A DNA stretch of 64,000 nucleotides, taken from assembly GCA_902602595.1 (NCBI GenBank), contig CACKRJ010000001.1, positions 410,522 to 474,521 on the forward strand. The letters run 5' to 3'. Made by a program: the position numbers and the translations under genes. Source of the DNA: an uncultured SAR86 cluster bacterium. GTDB lineage: Bacteria > Pseudomonadota > Gammaproteobacteria > Magnimaribacterales > D2472. Positions 25,990-32,227 of the stretch are shown piece after piece. Within the stretch, counting starts at the first letter, position 1, and every line of letters starts with the position of its first letter. The notes below the pieces were generated by a model. That model was not told where the DNA came from. It saw only the letters and a list, made by a program, of their open reading frames with translations, and searched no databases.

Positions 25990-26528
25990 GATTTTTTAAA
26001 AAATAATATCACCCCTGAAATAGAGGTAAATAAAGCAATAAATGAAAAAATTTTTAACAATAAATTATCAATATTATCTCTATCTACCCAATCCATTATG
26101 TGCAGACCCCACATCAAATCCCAGACTCTCCACTGAGCAGATCTTATGGCAACGATTTCGCCTGTAAATGGATCTTGATAAACATTGATTTCTTTGCCCG
26201 CATTAGAAAGAGTTACAACTTTATACAAGGGCAGCTCTCTTCCTCGATACTCTGAGCCTCTTTGTGGTTCATTAATAATCTCAATTGTTTGTGGCCGAAG
26301 AATCGTTCTATTTTTTACAATCTGCATTGCAGATTCAAAACCTAGTTTTTCTACTTTCGGTTTATCGGCAATAGATGCTTCTACCTCAGCAATCAGATAT
26401 TGTTCGCCGCGGACGTTTTCTATTTTGTTAAAAGAAAAATAAATTCCTGATACGGTCCATAAAAGGAGCTGAATGGCGATAAGAAGGCTAATGTATTTAT
26501 GAAACTTTCTTAAGGTAATTTTTGCCAT
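25986..26528 (-). CDS. PepSY-domain membrane protein
   Basis: 180 residues: an N-terminal helix (L-R-K-F-H-K-Y-I-S-L-L-I-A-I-Q-L-L-L-W-T-V-S-G), a periplasmic domain with two PepSY-like halves (V-Y-Q-D-P-F-T-G-E-I-V), and a C-terminal helix. R-K-x-H-x-x-I-S and W-x-x-S-G are hallmarks of iron/copper-associated PepSY-TM proteins. Start overlaps the MerC-like stop as TAATG; end overlaps the outer-membrane gene. The trio is best read as one metal-handling operon. Confidence 0.82.
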   Translation of the reverse strand: MAKITLRKFHKYISLLIAIQLLLWTVSGIYFSFNKIENVRGEQYLIAEVEASIADKPKVEKLGFESAMQIVKNRTILRPQTIEIINEPQRGSEYRGRELPLYKVVTLSNAGKEINVYQDPFTGEIVAIRSAQWRVWDLMWGLHIMDWVDRDNIDNLLLKIFSFIALFTSISGVILFFKKS

Positions 26529-26959
26529 TACTCATGACATTCGCAAGCAAGTTCTTTGCAGGCTTTATAGTTTTTGTAGTGTGAAGAAGCAACTATGATC
26601 GAGCCTATTAAAGTTAATGATTTCTCAGTAAGCTCTCCAAAAACACCCTCTCCAAAAAAAACTGCAAAAAATAGGAGCCACAAACCTGATATACCAAAAT
26701 AAAGATATGAAAGGATTTTATGATTTTGATATCCAGTGATCAAAGCATATAGGCTAACTGGGAGGACTATTATTAAAAAAACCCTATGAATAAGCTCGTT
26801 GTCTATAGACATAGCAAGAAAACCTGAAGTCAAAATTAAGAATGAGGGCATTAAAAGACAGTGGATCATGCATGCCAATGACAATGTAATTGATAATTTA
26901 TCTGCTTTTACTTGTGTATTCATCTCTTGAGTGGGCTTAATTCTATTGAACAAATTCAT
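26528..26959 (-). CDS. MerC-domain inner-membrane protein
   Basis: 143 residues with four membrane segments. C-M-I-H-C-L-L-M-P in the first helix is the MerC metal-binding motif; the C-terminus A-C-K-E-L-A-C-E-C-H-E adds three cysteines and a histidine. MerC in mercury operons imports Hg(II), but chromosomal MerC-domain proteins without merA, as here, are of unproven metal specificity. ATG at 26959 or the internal ATG at residue 13 are both possible starts. Upstream of PepSY and 45 bp downstream of gloB. Confidence 0.83.
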   Translation of the reverse strand: MNLFNRIKPTQEMNTQVKADKLSITLSLACMIHCLLMPSFLILTSGFLAMSIDNELIHRVFLIIVLPVSLYALITGYQNHKILSYLYFGISGLWLLFFAVFFGEGVFGELTEKSLTLIGSIIVASSHYKNYKACKELACECHE

Positions 26960-27004
26960 TTAATGAAACCATTAAAACATAGTCGTCAAGTGGTGTCTTA
27001 ATTT

Positions 27005-27802
27005 CTACCAAGAATCCCGTAATTTACGAAGACCAATAAAGGTTTTTTGATTGTCCAGACTCATCACGTCAAGATCAAGGCTGGATGCTAGCCCCGCCCT
27101 TACTTGATTTTCATTCAGTCTAAAGAAAACATTTATTTCTCGCTCTAGGCCAATATCACTTACAAAACTTTCTGCATCCAGACCATTTTTAAATTTATCT
27201 CGCAGAGAAAGTGCAGTCTTGTTATCAGGTTCACGATCAAGAGTAAACTCTAAATTGTTCTCAATGTAATCGTGGCCTGGGAAAATCCGAACATCATCAG
27301 CAAGTGGGAAAATATGATCCTCAAAAGTCTTGTGGAGGATTTTAGGCTCGCCACCAAAATCACACCTGCCGACTCCTGCATTAAATAATGTGTCTCCACA
27401 AAACAATGCAGGTTGCTCATCTGCATTACCAGGATAATATAAACAGATGTGGCTCATCGTATGTCCAGGTGTATCCAACACTTTTAAAACAAAGTCGCCA
27501 CACTGCAACTCATCTCCAGCATTCAAACCCCTGTTTACGTTGGGTATCGCATCCATTGCGTCTTGATGAGAAACCAACTCAGCTCCTGTTGAAGCAATCA
27601 CAGGACCGTTGCCACCAATGTGGTCATGATGATGATGAGTATTAGCCACGATTGTTATTTTCCATCCCATTTCTTTTGCAGTCTCAAGGCATAAGGCATG
27701 ATCCAATGGATCTATGGCTATAGCCTCAGATGTTTTTTCACATGCCATTAGGTACATGTAATTTTTTAAGTCGTTTCGAATGGGTATTTGCTTTATTAGC
27801 AT
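27005..27802 (-). CDS. gloB: Hydroxyacylglutathione hydrolase (glyoxalase II)
   Basis: Hydrolyses S-lactoylglutathione to lactate and glutathione, the last step of methylglyoxal detoxification. The metallo-beta-lactamase metal motif T-H-H-H-H-D-H is at 55-61; D-T-P-G-H-T, F-C-G-D-T-L-F and F-P-G-H-D-Y-I supply the remaining ligands. The C-terminal HAGH domain (G-L-E-R-E-I-N-V-F-F-R) binds glutathione. 265 residues, normal size. A Cys-rich micro-ORF and hairpin lie 68 bp upstream. Confidence 0.94.
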   Translation of the reverse strand: MLIKQIPIRNDLKNYMYLMACEKTSEAIAIDPLDHALCLETAKEMGWKITIVANTHHHHDHIGGNGPVIASTGAELVSHQDAMDAIPNVNRGLNAGDELQCGDFVLKVLDTPGHTMSHICLYYPGNADEQPALFCGDTLFNAGVGRCDFGGEPKILHKTFEDHIFPLADDVRIFPGHDYIENNLEFTLDREPDNKTALSLRDKFKNGLDAESFVSDIGLEREINVFFRLNENQVRAGLASSLDLDVMSLDNQKTFIGLRKLRDSW

Positions 27803-27861
27803 CTTATTTTTGATATAGAAGTGCGAAGACCTTTAAACAGAAGGTATGAAGAAAAACTTTA

Positions 27862-27883
27862 ATTGTTGCTTATGAGCAACAAT
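27862..27883 (-). terminator. Hairpin with T-rich tail (terminator or attenuator)
   Basis: On the minus strand ATTGTTGCT, loop CATA, AGCAACAAT form a perfect nine-bp stem followed by TTAAAGTTTTTC. It lies downstream of the tail-anchored protein gene (stop at 27976) and upstream of gloB. The stop of the cysteine-rich micro-ORF falls in the loop, and its last codons form the left arm. Low GC in the stem makes it moderate in strength. Confidence 0.5.
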
Positions 27884-27914
27884 CGCAGTTACAACAGCTA
27901 CAGCAATCACACAT
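27870..27914 (-). CDS. Putative 14-residue cysteine-rich peptide
   Basis: ATG at 27914 opens a complete short frame reading M-C-D-C-C-S-C-C-N-C-D-C-C-S and then TAA: nine cysteines of fourteen residues. No convincing ribosome-binding site is visible. Its end is embedded in a terminator-like hairpin and gloB (glutathione-dependent) follows 68 bp later, so it could be a leader peptide or a metal-binding micropeptide; it could also be chance. It is too short for similarity-based support. Confidence 0.35.
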   Translation of the reverse strand: MCDCCSCCNCDCCS

Positions 27915-27975
27915 ACGCTTAATATAAACTAAATTAACAATTATTTCATTTAATAAAATCATTAAAAAATGCTCA

Positions 27976-28482
27976 CTAGACTAGCAATGTTACAAATATA
28001 ACTAAAAAAGCTATTGCAAGTGGAGTTATTTTGTCTAAAAAAGCCAAAATATCGTCCTTTTTGGGCAGCTTTGAGTAATCAATGAAGGAAAAGTACCCAT
28101 CAGATTCATTATAATCACTGTATAAATCAGCTTTTTCCATGAGTACATTTTTATCATTAAAATCCTTTTCTTTCATGTTTTTTTCTATTTTGTACGCACC
28201 ATTATTTTTTTCATAGTTTTTTATGGGTACATATTTTTCTTCATGTAGATTTACGTGATTAGAATCTGTGAGTACATTTTTATTTTTATTCTCTATATCC
28301 TTAAGTTCATCAAGAATTTTGTCTCTTCTCTCACGAGCAATGATAATGTTGTTTGTTTCTAATGATTTTTTTATAAAATCTTTTCCTATTATGTTAGAGA
28401 TTTTCTTAGACACCCTTTTCTGAATGAAGTATATGTCTTTGTTCTTTCCTCTCAAAACTAGGTATTTATCATTTGTACTCAT
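27976..28482 (-). CDS. Integrase-N-terminal-like (DUF6538-type) protein with C-terminal membrane anchor
   Basis: 168 residues. The first about 65 (K-Y-L-V-L-R-G-K-N-K-D-I-Y-F-I-Q-K-R-V, I-I-G-K-D-F-I-K-K-S-L-E-T-N-N, A-R-E-R-R-D) follow the pattern of the N-terminal domain found ahead of many tyrosine-recombinase integrases. No SAM-like or catalytic domain follows; instead there is a charged linker and a final hydrophobic helix (about 148-168, I-T-P-L-A-I-A-F-L-V-I-F-V-T-L-L-V), as in tail-anchored proteins. The gene is very AT-rich and carries five ATGRGTACA-like repeats internally, two more at and just before its start codon and one further upstream. Function unknown. Confidence 0.62.
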   Translation of the reverse strand: MSTNDKYLVLRGKNKDIYFIQKRVSKKISNIIGKDFIKKSLETNNIIIARERRDKILDELKDIENKNKNVLTDSNHVNLHEEKYVPIKNYEKNNGAYKIEKNMKEKDFNDKNVLMEKADLYSDYNESDGYFSFIDYSKLPKKDDILAFLDKITPLAIAFLVIFVTLLV

Positions 28483-28535
28483 AATGTACCCATGATATTA
28501 AACTCAATTTTTTAAATTTGCAAATTTGTACTCAT
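28092..28535. repeat. Cluster of eight ATGRGTACA-like 9-bp repeats
   Basis: Exact ATGRGTACA (either strand) at 28139-28147, 28223-28231, 28474-28482, 28485-28493 and 28527-28535; one-mismatch copies at 28092-28100 and 28268-28276; a weaker copy (GTGCGTACA) at 28191-28199. They occur in both orientations and different reading frames, so the repeat is at DNA level. One includes the start codon of the anchored protein. Another exact copy is at 31965-31973. Confidence 0.65.
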
Positions 28536-28601
28536 ATTCTTAAATCCATTGATCATTGTCGGTAGTCAGACTATTATTTAATAAAAACTTATACAAATAA
28601 A

Positions 28602-29705
28602 ATGGGAAAAAAAAGATTCTTTGATGATCGATTGAAATACCTTTCGTTTATTCAAAATACCGGAGAAAAAAAAGCAATCTCTAAAAAAATTTTTTCTTAT
28701 GTTGCAAGTTTGTCTGAAAATAAATCATATTTAAGGATCCTAGATGCTGGTACAGGCGATGGGACAATATTCTCTAATGTAATTAAAAGCTTTCATAAAT
28801 ACCATCCCTATACTTCGCTTTTAATTACTGGAAAAGAAATAAGTTATGAAGACTTAAAAAATACTCTAGAGAAAATGCCAGATAGATTTGTTGAGCATCC
28901 AAACTTGCTGATCACTATGACCAATGTAAAATTTTCTGAATTAGGGTTAATTGAAAGCTCAAATAAAATTAAAGATAAAAAGGTTAAGGAATATAATCTA
29001 GTGCTTAAAAGCAATAATTCTTTTGATTTTAATTCTCAGATGACAAGCAGTCTCTTGAATAATTTCATTAAAAAGAATTGGGGTATAGAGATTGATAATA
29101 ATAATAAAACATCATATTCAAACCCCTGCATCATAAGAGTCTATAGAAAAGATCATAGGAAGCAGTTAGAGAAATTTCTTAATAACGATTATAAAAATAA
29201 TAATTATGACCTTATCATCGCATCTCAGGCATACAGAGCTGCTGCCTCCGTCAAGGTTAAGGTTAATAATGTAATTGGTCCTTTAATGAGGCTTCTAAAT
29301 AAATCTGGGAAGCTATTGGTAACTCATACATGTGGAGGAGATTCTATACAAAAAGTTTTGAAACTAGCATTTAAAGAAAAGGAAGCTTTCCCAAATGCAG
29401 CAAAAGATATTATTGAATATTTAAAAAGCAATCCAATTGGAGAGAATAATATCTATAACTTTTCTAAACCTATAAATTACTTTTTCGAATTTAAAGGAGC
29501 TCCTGACCAAACAGTAACAGAGCTGTTTGGTCACAACGTAGATGCTAAATGGGCAAATATATTATACGTAGGGCAAATACCAGAAAGAGATATCCAAAAT
29601 TTAGAAAACAACCGAAATCTTGTAAATAAAATAAGAAAGACCATTGATGGCTTTGATCAAATTCAATTTAAAAACGAGCTATTCAGCATTACCAAAACAA
29701 GATAG
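28602..29705 (+). CDS. Methyltransferase-like protein of unknown function
   Basis: 367 residues, very rich in Lys, Asn and Ile. Motif I of class I methyltransferases is clear (L-R-I-L-D-A-G-T-G-D-G-T-I, about 43-55), and N-N-Y-D-L-I-I-A-S-Q-A-Y followed by L-L-N-K-S-G-K-L-L-V-T-H-T fits motifs IV-V. A poorly conserved insert of about 100 residues separates them. The Rossmann half alone supports SAM binding; substrate unknown. Divergent from the anchored integrase-like gene; sampled composition here (15 G/C in the 60 bases 28981-29040) is well below glmS (27 in 33001-33060), suggesting acquired DNA. Confidence 0.62.
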   Translation: MGKKRFFDDRLKYLSFIQNTGEKKAISKKIFSYVASLSENKSYLRILDAGTGDGTIFSNVIKSFHKYHPYTSLLITGKEISYEDLKNTLEKMPDRFVEHPNLLITMTNVKFSELGLIESSNKIKDKKVKEYNLVLKSNNSFDFNSQMTSSLLNNFIKKNWGIEIDNNNKTSYSNPCIIRVYRKDHRKQLEKFLNNDYKNNNYDLIIASQAYRAAASVKVKVNNVIGPLMRLLNKSGKLLVTHTCGGDSIQKVLKLAFKEKEAFPNAAKDIIEYLKSNPIGENNIYNFSKPINYFFEFKGAPDQTVTELFGHNVDAKWANILYVGQIPERDIQNLENNRNLVNKIRKTIDGFDQIQFKNELFSITKTR

Positions 29706-29716
29706 TTTGTTTAAGA

Positions 29717-29734
29717 CTGCTCCACCCTTAGAGA
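29717..29734 (-). repeat. Possible degenerate glmS 3'-end copy
   Basis: Minus strand TCTCTAAGGGTGGAGCAG resembles the S-V-T-V-E-stop repeats (12 of 18 bases shared with the copy at 30138) but lost the stop codon and the exact protein sense. It would bound the GFA gene on its far side. Weak on its own. Confidence 0.3.
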
Positions 29735-29759
29735 AAATATTGAAACAGTGAATAAACAT

Positions 29760-30137
29760 TCATGGTGTTTTCACCCAATCAAGCATATCTTCAACATACA
29801 TATCGCCATTTGGTTTAAAGTCTTGGGGCTTGTCTAGGCTACAAATAGTGACATAAATATATTTAGGATGCTCGTCAAGAAGGCAGACTAAGGGAGTTCC
29901 GCAATCTTTACAAAAGTATCTAGTTCCTTGAGACGAGGAAATTAGTTTTTTAGGGTTGCCTTTTTTGTATTCAAAGCGAGTTAATGGAATAGCCATCCAA
30001 GAAAGAAAAGCAGCCCCTGAGGTGCGTCTGCACATAGAACAATGGCAATTTGAAGAAGGGTAATTGTCGGATTCAAAACTATAACGGACTGAACCACAAA
30101 AACACCCCCCCTCAGTGAAATTATTCACTGTTTCCAT
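29760..30137 (-). CDS. GFA/CENP-V family zinc protein
   Basis: 125 residues with the family zinc cysteines: C12-x-C14, C31-x-C33-x-x-C36 and C76-x-x-C79, around the beta-rich fold (G-G-C-F-C-G-S-V-R-Y; C-H-C-S-M-C-R-R-T-S-G-A-A-F; Y-F-C-K-D-C-G-T-P). The family includes glutathione-dependent formaldehyde-activating enzyme, but most bacterial members have no proven activity. Its ATG directly abuts the TAG of a glmS-like 3' remnant, so the gene once followed glmS or a copy of it. Confidence 0.87.
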   Translation of the reverse strand: METVNNFTEGGCFCGSVRYSFESDNYPSSNCHCSMCRRTSGAAFLSWMAIPLTRFEYKKGNPKKLISSSQGTRYFCKDCGTPLVCLLDEHPKYIYVTICSLDKPQDFKPNGDMYVEDMLDWVKTP

Positions 30138-30155
30138 CTACTCTACCGTTACTGA
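30138..30155 (-). repeat. glmS 3'-end repeat copy A
   Basis: Minus strand TCAGTAACGGTAGAGTAG encodes S-V-T-V-E-stop, the exact C-terminus of GlmS. Sixteen consecutive bases (ACTCTACCGTTACTGA on the plus strand, 30140-30155) are identical to the live glmS end at 32212-32227. No further glmS similarity upstream. Confidence 0.8.
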
Positions 30156-30235
30156 ATATTTTCATTTGCAAAATAAATTTCTTGTAGAACTTTATATTTT
30201 TTTTATCCATATAAAGAATTATATAATAATTAAAT

Positions 30236-30280
30236 TGTAACCTTTACTTCTCATATTAATAATGATAAGTTTACGTTACA
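30236..30280. promoter_or_regulatory. Imperfect inverted repeat upstream of the DUF6249-XRE operon
   Basis: TGTAACCTTTACTT (30236-30249) and AAGTTTACGTTACA (30267-30280) are inverted copies matching at 11 of 14 positions, 17 bases apart, ending 23 bases before the ATG at 30303. Position and symmetry suit an operator for the XRE regulator encoded by the same operon. Confidence 0.45.
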
Positions 30281-30302
30281 TTTTATTTACAAGAGGATAT
30301 TT

Positions 30303-30692
30303 ATGAACGATATAGTGCCAATTTTAGGAATACTTGTATCAATTATAATCCCATTATCGGTATTCATTTGGTTGTATTTAGAAAGCAAAGATAGAAATAG
30401 AACAATATTAGAGATATCTAAAAATTTAGAAGACCCCTCAAAGATCGAGGGTATGATCGATATGCTTGATGAAAGAAAAAAAGAGCCAATTGATTATAGA
30501 AGAACTGGGGTTGTCACATTATTTACAGGTGTAGGCCTGTTTCTTTTTGGGGTATTTTTTCTGGGTTCGGTGCTCAAGGGTGTTGGGGCACTAGTTGCTG
30601 CTATTGGTTTAGGACAGATAATTGCTGGTTATCTTTATCCGAATACAAGTGAAGAATTAACAAATGCGGTTGAAGACTTCGAAAAGAAATAA
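30303..30692 (+). CDS. DUF6249-type small membrane protein
   Basis: 129 residues: one N-terminal helix (I-L-G-I-L-V-S-I-I-I-P-L-S-V-F-I-W-L), a charged cytoplasmic stretch (residues about 28-70), and two C-terminal helices. This layout is that of DUF6249 proteins, often encoded beside small DNA-binding regulators. GAGG lies eight bases before the ATG. Two bases separate its stop from the XRE gene, so the pair may be a membrane-linked regulatory module. Function unknown. Confidence 0.72.
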   Translation: MNDIVPILGILVSIIIPLSVFIWLYLESKDRNRTILEISKNLEDPSKIEGMIDMLDERKKEPIDYRRTGVVTLFTGVGLFLFGVFFLGSVLKGVGALVAAIGLGQIIAGYLYPNTSEELTNAVEDFEKK

Positions 30693-30694
30693 TT

Positions 30695-30913
30695 TTGGGT
30701 AAAGATCATAAAAAACTTCTAAACAATCTTGAGGAACTTCGCAAGAATGCAGGATTAACGCAACAGGAGTTATCTGAGAGCGCTGATGTTTCTAGAAAAA
30801 GCATTAATGCGATTGAGAATGGAATATATGTTCCTTCTACCGTTCTTGCTTTAAAAATTTCTAAAACTCTCGGATGTAAGGTAGAGGATTTATTTAGATT
30901 GCCAAGTAATTAA
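30695..30913 (+). CDS. XRE-family transcriptional regulator
   Basis: 72-residue single HTH domain: N-L-E-E-L-R-K-N-A-G-L-T-Q-Q-E-L-S-E-S-A-D-V-S-R-K-S-I-N-A-I-E-N-G, followed by P-S-T-V-L-A-L-K-I-S-K-T-L-G-C-K-V-E-D-L-F, the standard YozG/Cro-like pattern. Start is TTG at 30695, two bases after the upstream stop; no ATG fits before the HTH. Probably represses its own operon through the inverted repeat at 30236-30280. Confidence 0.85.
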   Translation: MGKDHKKLLNNLEELRKNAGLTQQELSESADVSRKSINAIENGIYVPSTVLALKISKTLGCKVEDLFRLPSN

Positions 30914-30927
30914 TTCTGCAAACGAAA

Positions 30928-30945
30928 TTACTCCACCGTAACAGT
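30928..30945 (-). repeat. glmS 3'-end repeat copy B
   Basis: Minus strand ACTGTTACGGTGGAGTAA encodes T-V-T-V-E-stop. It differs from the live glmS end mostly at wobble positions and is preceded in frame by a stop codon, so only the terminal codons are retained. Confidence 0.7.
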
Positions 30946-31049
30946 TTATCCTGTGAATGATAGATTGCTTTTAGTTCATCATTTATTTCACAGATTTCTT
31001 TTGAGATTTCTGTCTTGATGCAAATCACGATTTTGAATGTCCTTTTATA

Positions 31050-31337
31050 TTAAGTTATCAGCTTGGGTATTATTCCTAGTTGAGCAAGAATACCAAAGAT
31101 AATTAAAAATATAATACTGCTGATTATTTTAAGATTCTTCTTTTCAATCCATTCAAATAAGTTATCTATTAATTTTCTTATCCGTTTATCAGCTATATCC
31201 ATCCATTTAATAGCTTTTCTTGTCCATGAGTCAGTCATGTCAATTAATAACAAAGAAAATGCTGCGATAATGAGCCACACTAAACCGTTAAGAGTCATGT
31301 CTATGATCCAACCGACTGCTATCCAGTTTATTTCCAC
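31050..31337 (-). CDS. Small membrane protein of unknown function
   Basis: 95 residues with hydrophobic helices at about 5-31 and 70-91 and a basic amphipathic middle (R-K-A-I-K-W-M-D-I-A-D-K-R-I-R-K-L-I-D). GTG start at 31337, six bases after the stop of glmS repeat copy C. No family recognised. Coding status is supported by its place as sole cargo between repeat copies B and C. Confidence 0.5.
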   Translation of the reverse strand: MEINWIAVGWIIDMTLNGLVWLIIAAFSLLLIDMTDSWTRKAIKWMDIADKRIRKLIDNLFEWIEKKNLKIISSIIFLIIFGILAQLGIIPKLIT

Positions 31338-31343
31338 TATGAT

Positions 31344-31361
31344 TTATTCCACCGTTACGGA
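31344..31361 (-). repeat. glmS 3'-end repeat copy C
   Basis: Minus strand TCCGTAACGGTGGAATAA encodes S-V-T-V-E-stop with synonymous changes relative to glmS. Similarity to glmS ends just upstream (L-I-N-N in place of N-L-A-K). Confidence 0.75.
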
Positions 31362-31442
31362 GTTGTTTATAAGTGTTATTGGGTTAATCGTCATTCGTTA
31401 CCTCTACTGTATCGCCATTTATTTCATCTATTAGCTTAAGAG

Positions 31443-32129
31443 TTATATAAATCCATATGCTAATAAAAAATAAAAAATTGTAACTAACAAGAAAAAACCA
31501 TAACCATCGTAATCAAAAGCACTGTCTAAAAACCACAAAAAACCAAATAAAATAATGTTTGAAAACCAAAAAAACACAGAGTCTCCCCAATAACCTAAAA
31601 ACATCCATGAAAATGGAAATCCGATGAAAATGAATATAACAAAAGCACCGTAATAATCTTTCCAAGAAACAAGTCCGTATCTAGAGGACATCTTTTCCTT
31701 AAATTTTTCATACTTACTAGGTGGTTCAGGAAGTGTGAAACATTCATCGTCTAAAAAACAAAACTCTACAGAAAAATCCTCTATATTAATAAAGCTACCA
31801 TCACTCATTGATATCCACTTCTTTCCCTCTATTTTAATTGCTACTGATTTTAAAAATTTCTCAATAAATTCTTCTTTTATTAATTCCTCATATTTTTTTC
31901 GAAAAGATATAATTAATTTATTTCCAACCCATTCATTAATTATGTAATCGCCGACATCAGAATTTGTACTCATAGAATATGTTGAATATCCTCTATATCC
32001 TTTGGGACTAATATATCCACGCCAATAATCAACCCCAAAAAAATAAGAACTTACAGTGTATGATTCTTCTAATTTTCGACGCTTCTCTTCTGCTAAAATA
32101 GAATCGAGATCTTTTTTATCTATTTCCAA
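31443..32129 (-). CDS. Membrane protein of unknown function, islet cargo
   Basis: 228 residues: a charged N-terminal helix, a soluble part rich in Tyr, Ser and Phe (residues about 25-150), and two or three C-terminal hydrophobic segments (about 160-228). TTG start at 32129 with AAGG nearby; the next ATG is near residue 53. No family recognised. It lies first after glmS on the same strand, 80 bp beyond its stop, and contains one exact ATGRGTACA repeat (31965-31973). Confidence 0.5.
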   Translation of the reverse strand: MEIDKKDLDSILAEEKRRKLEESYTVSSYFFGVDYWRGYISPKGYRGYSTYSMSTNSDVGDYIINEWVGNKLIISFRKKYEELIKEEFIEKFLKSVAIKIEGKKWISMSDGSFINIEDFSVEFCFLDDECFTLPEPPSKYEKFKEKMSSRYGLVSWKDYYGAFVIFIFIGFPFSWMFLGYWGDSVFFWFSNIILFGFLWFLDSAFDYDGYGFFLLVTIFYFLLAYGFI

Positions 32130-32209
32130 TTATCTTACCTTTTTAACCAAATCATTGCGTTGGAAAATAATATTAAAGGTTAAAGTTTTTACCGAATACG
32201 AACTTAAAA

Positions 32210-32227
32210 TCACTCTACCGTTACTGA
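32210..32227 (-). repeat. Live glmS 3' end, presumed insertion site
   Basis: Minus strand TCAGTAACGGTAGAGTGA, the last five codons and stop of glmS. The three downstream repeat copies share this sense and orientation; it is the probable attachment site for the islet modules. Confidence 0.65.

Noticed and set aside
31390-31442. Possible additional glmS-like remnant or coding fragment containing T-V-E
   Set aside because: Matches the repeat at too few positions, lacks the stop in the right place, and lies in the tail of another gene.
32130-32209. Tn7-like insertion immediately downstream of glmS
   Set aside because: Tn7 inserts at this locus, but no tns genes, no end repeats and no five-base target duplication were seen, and Tn7 does not copy the glmS end.
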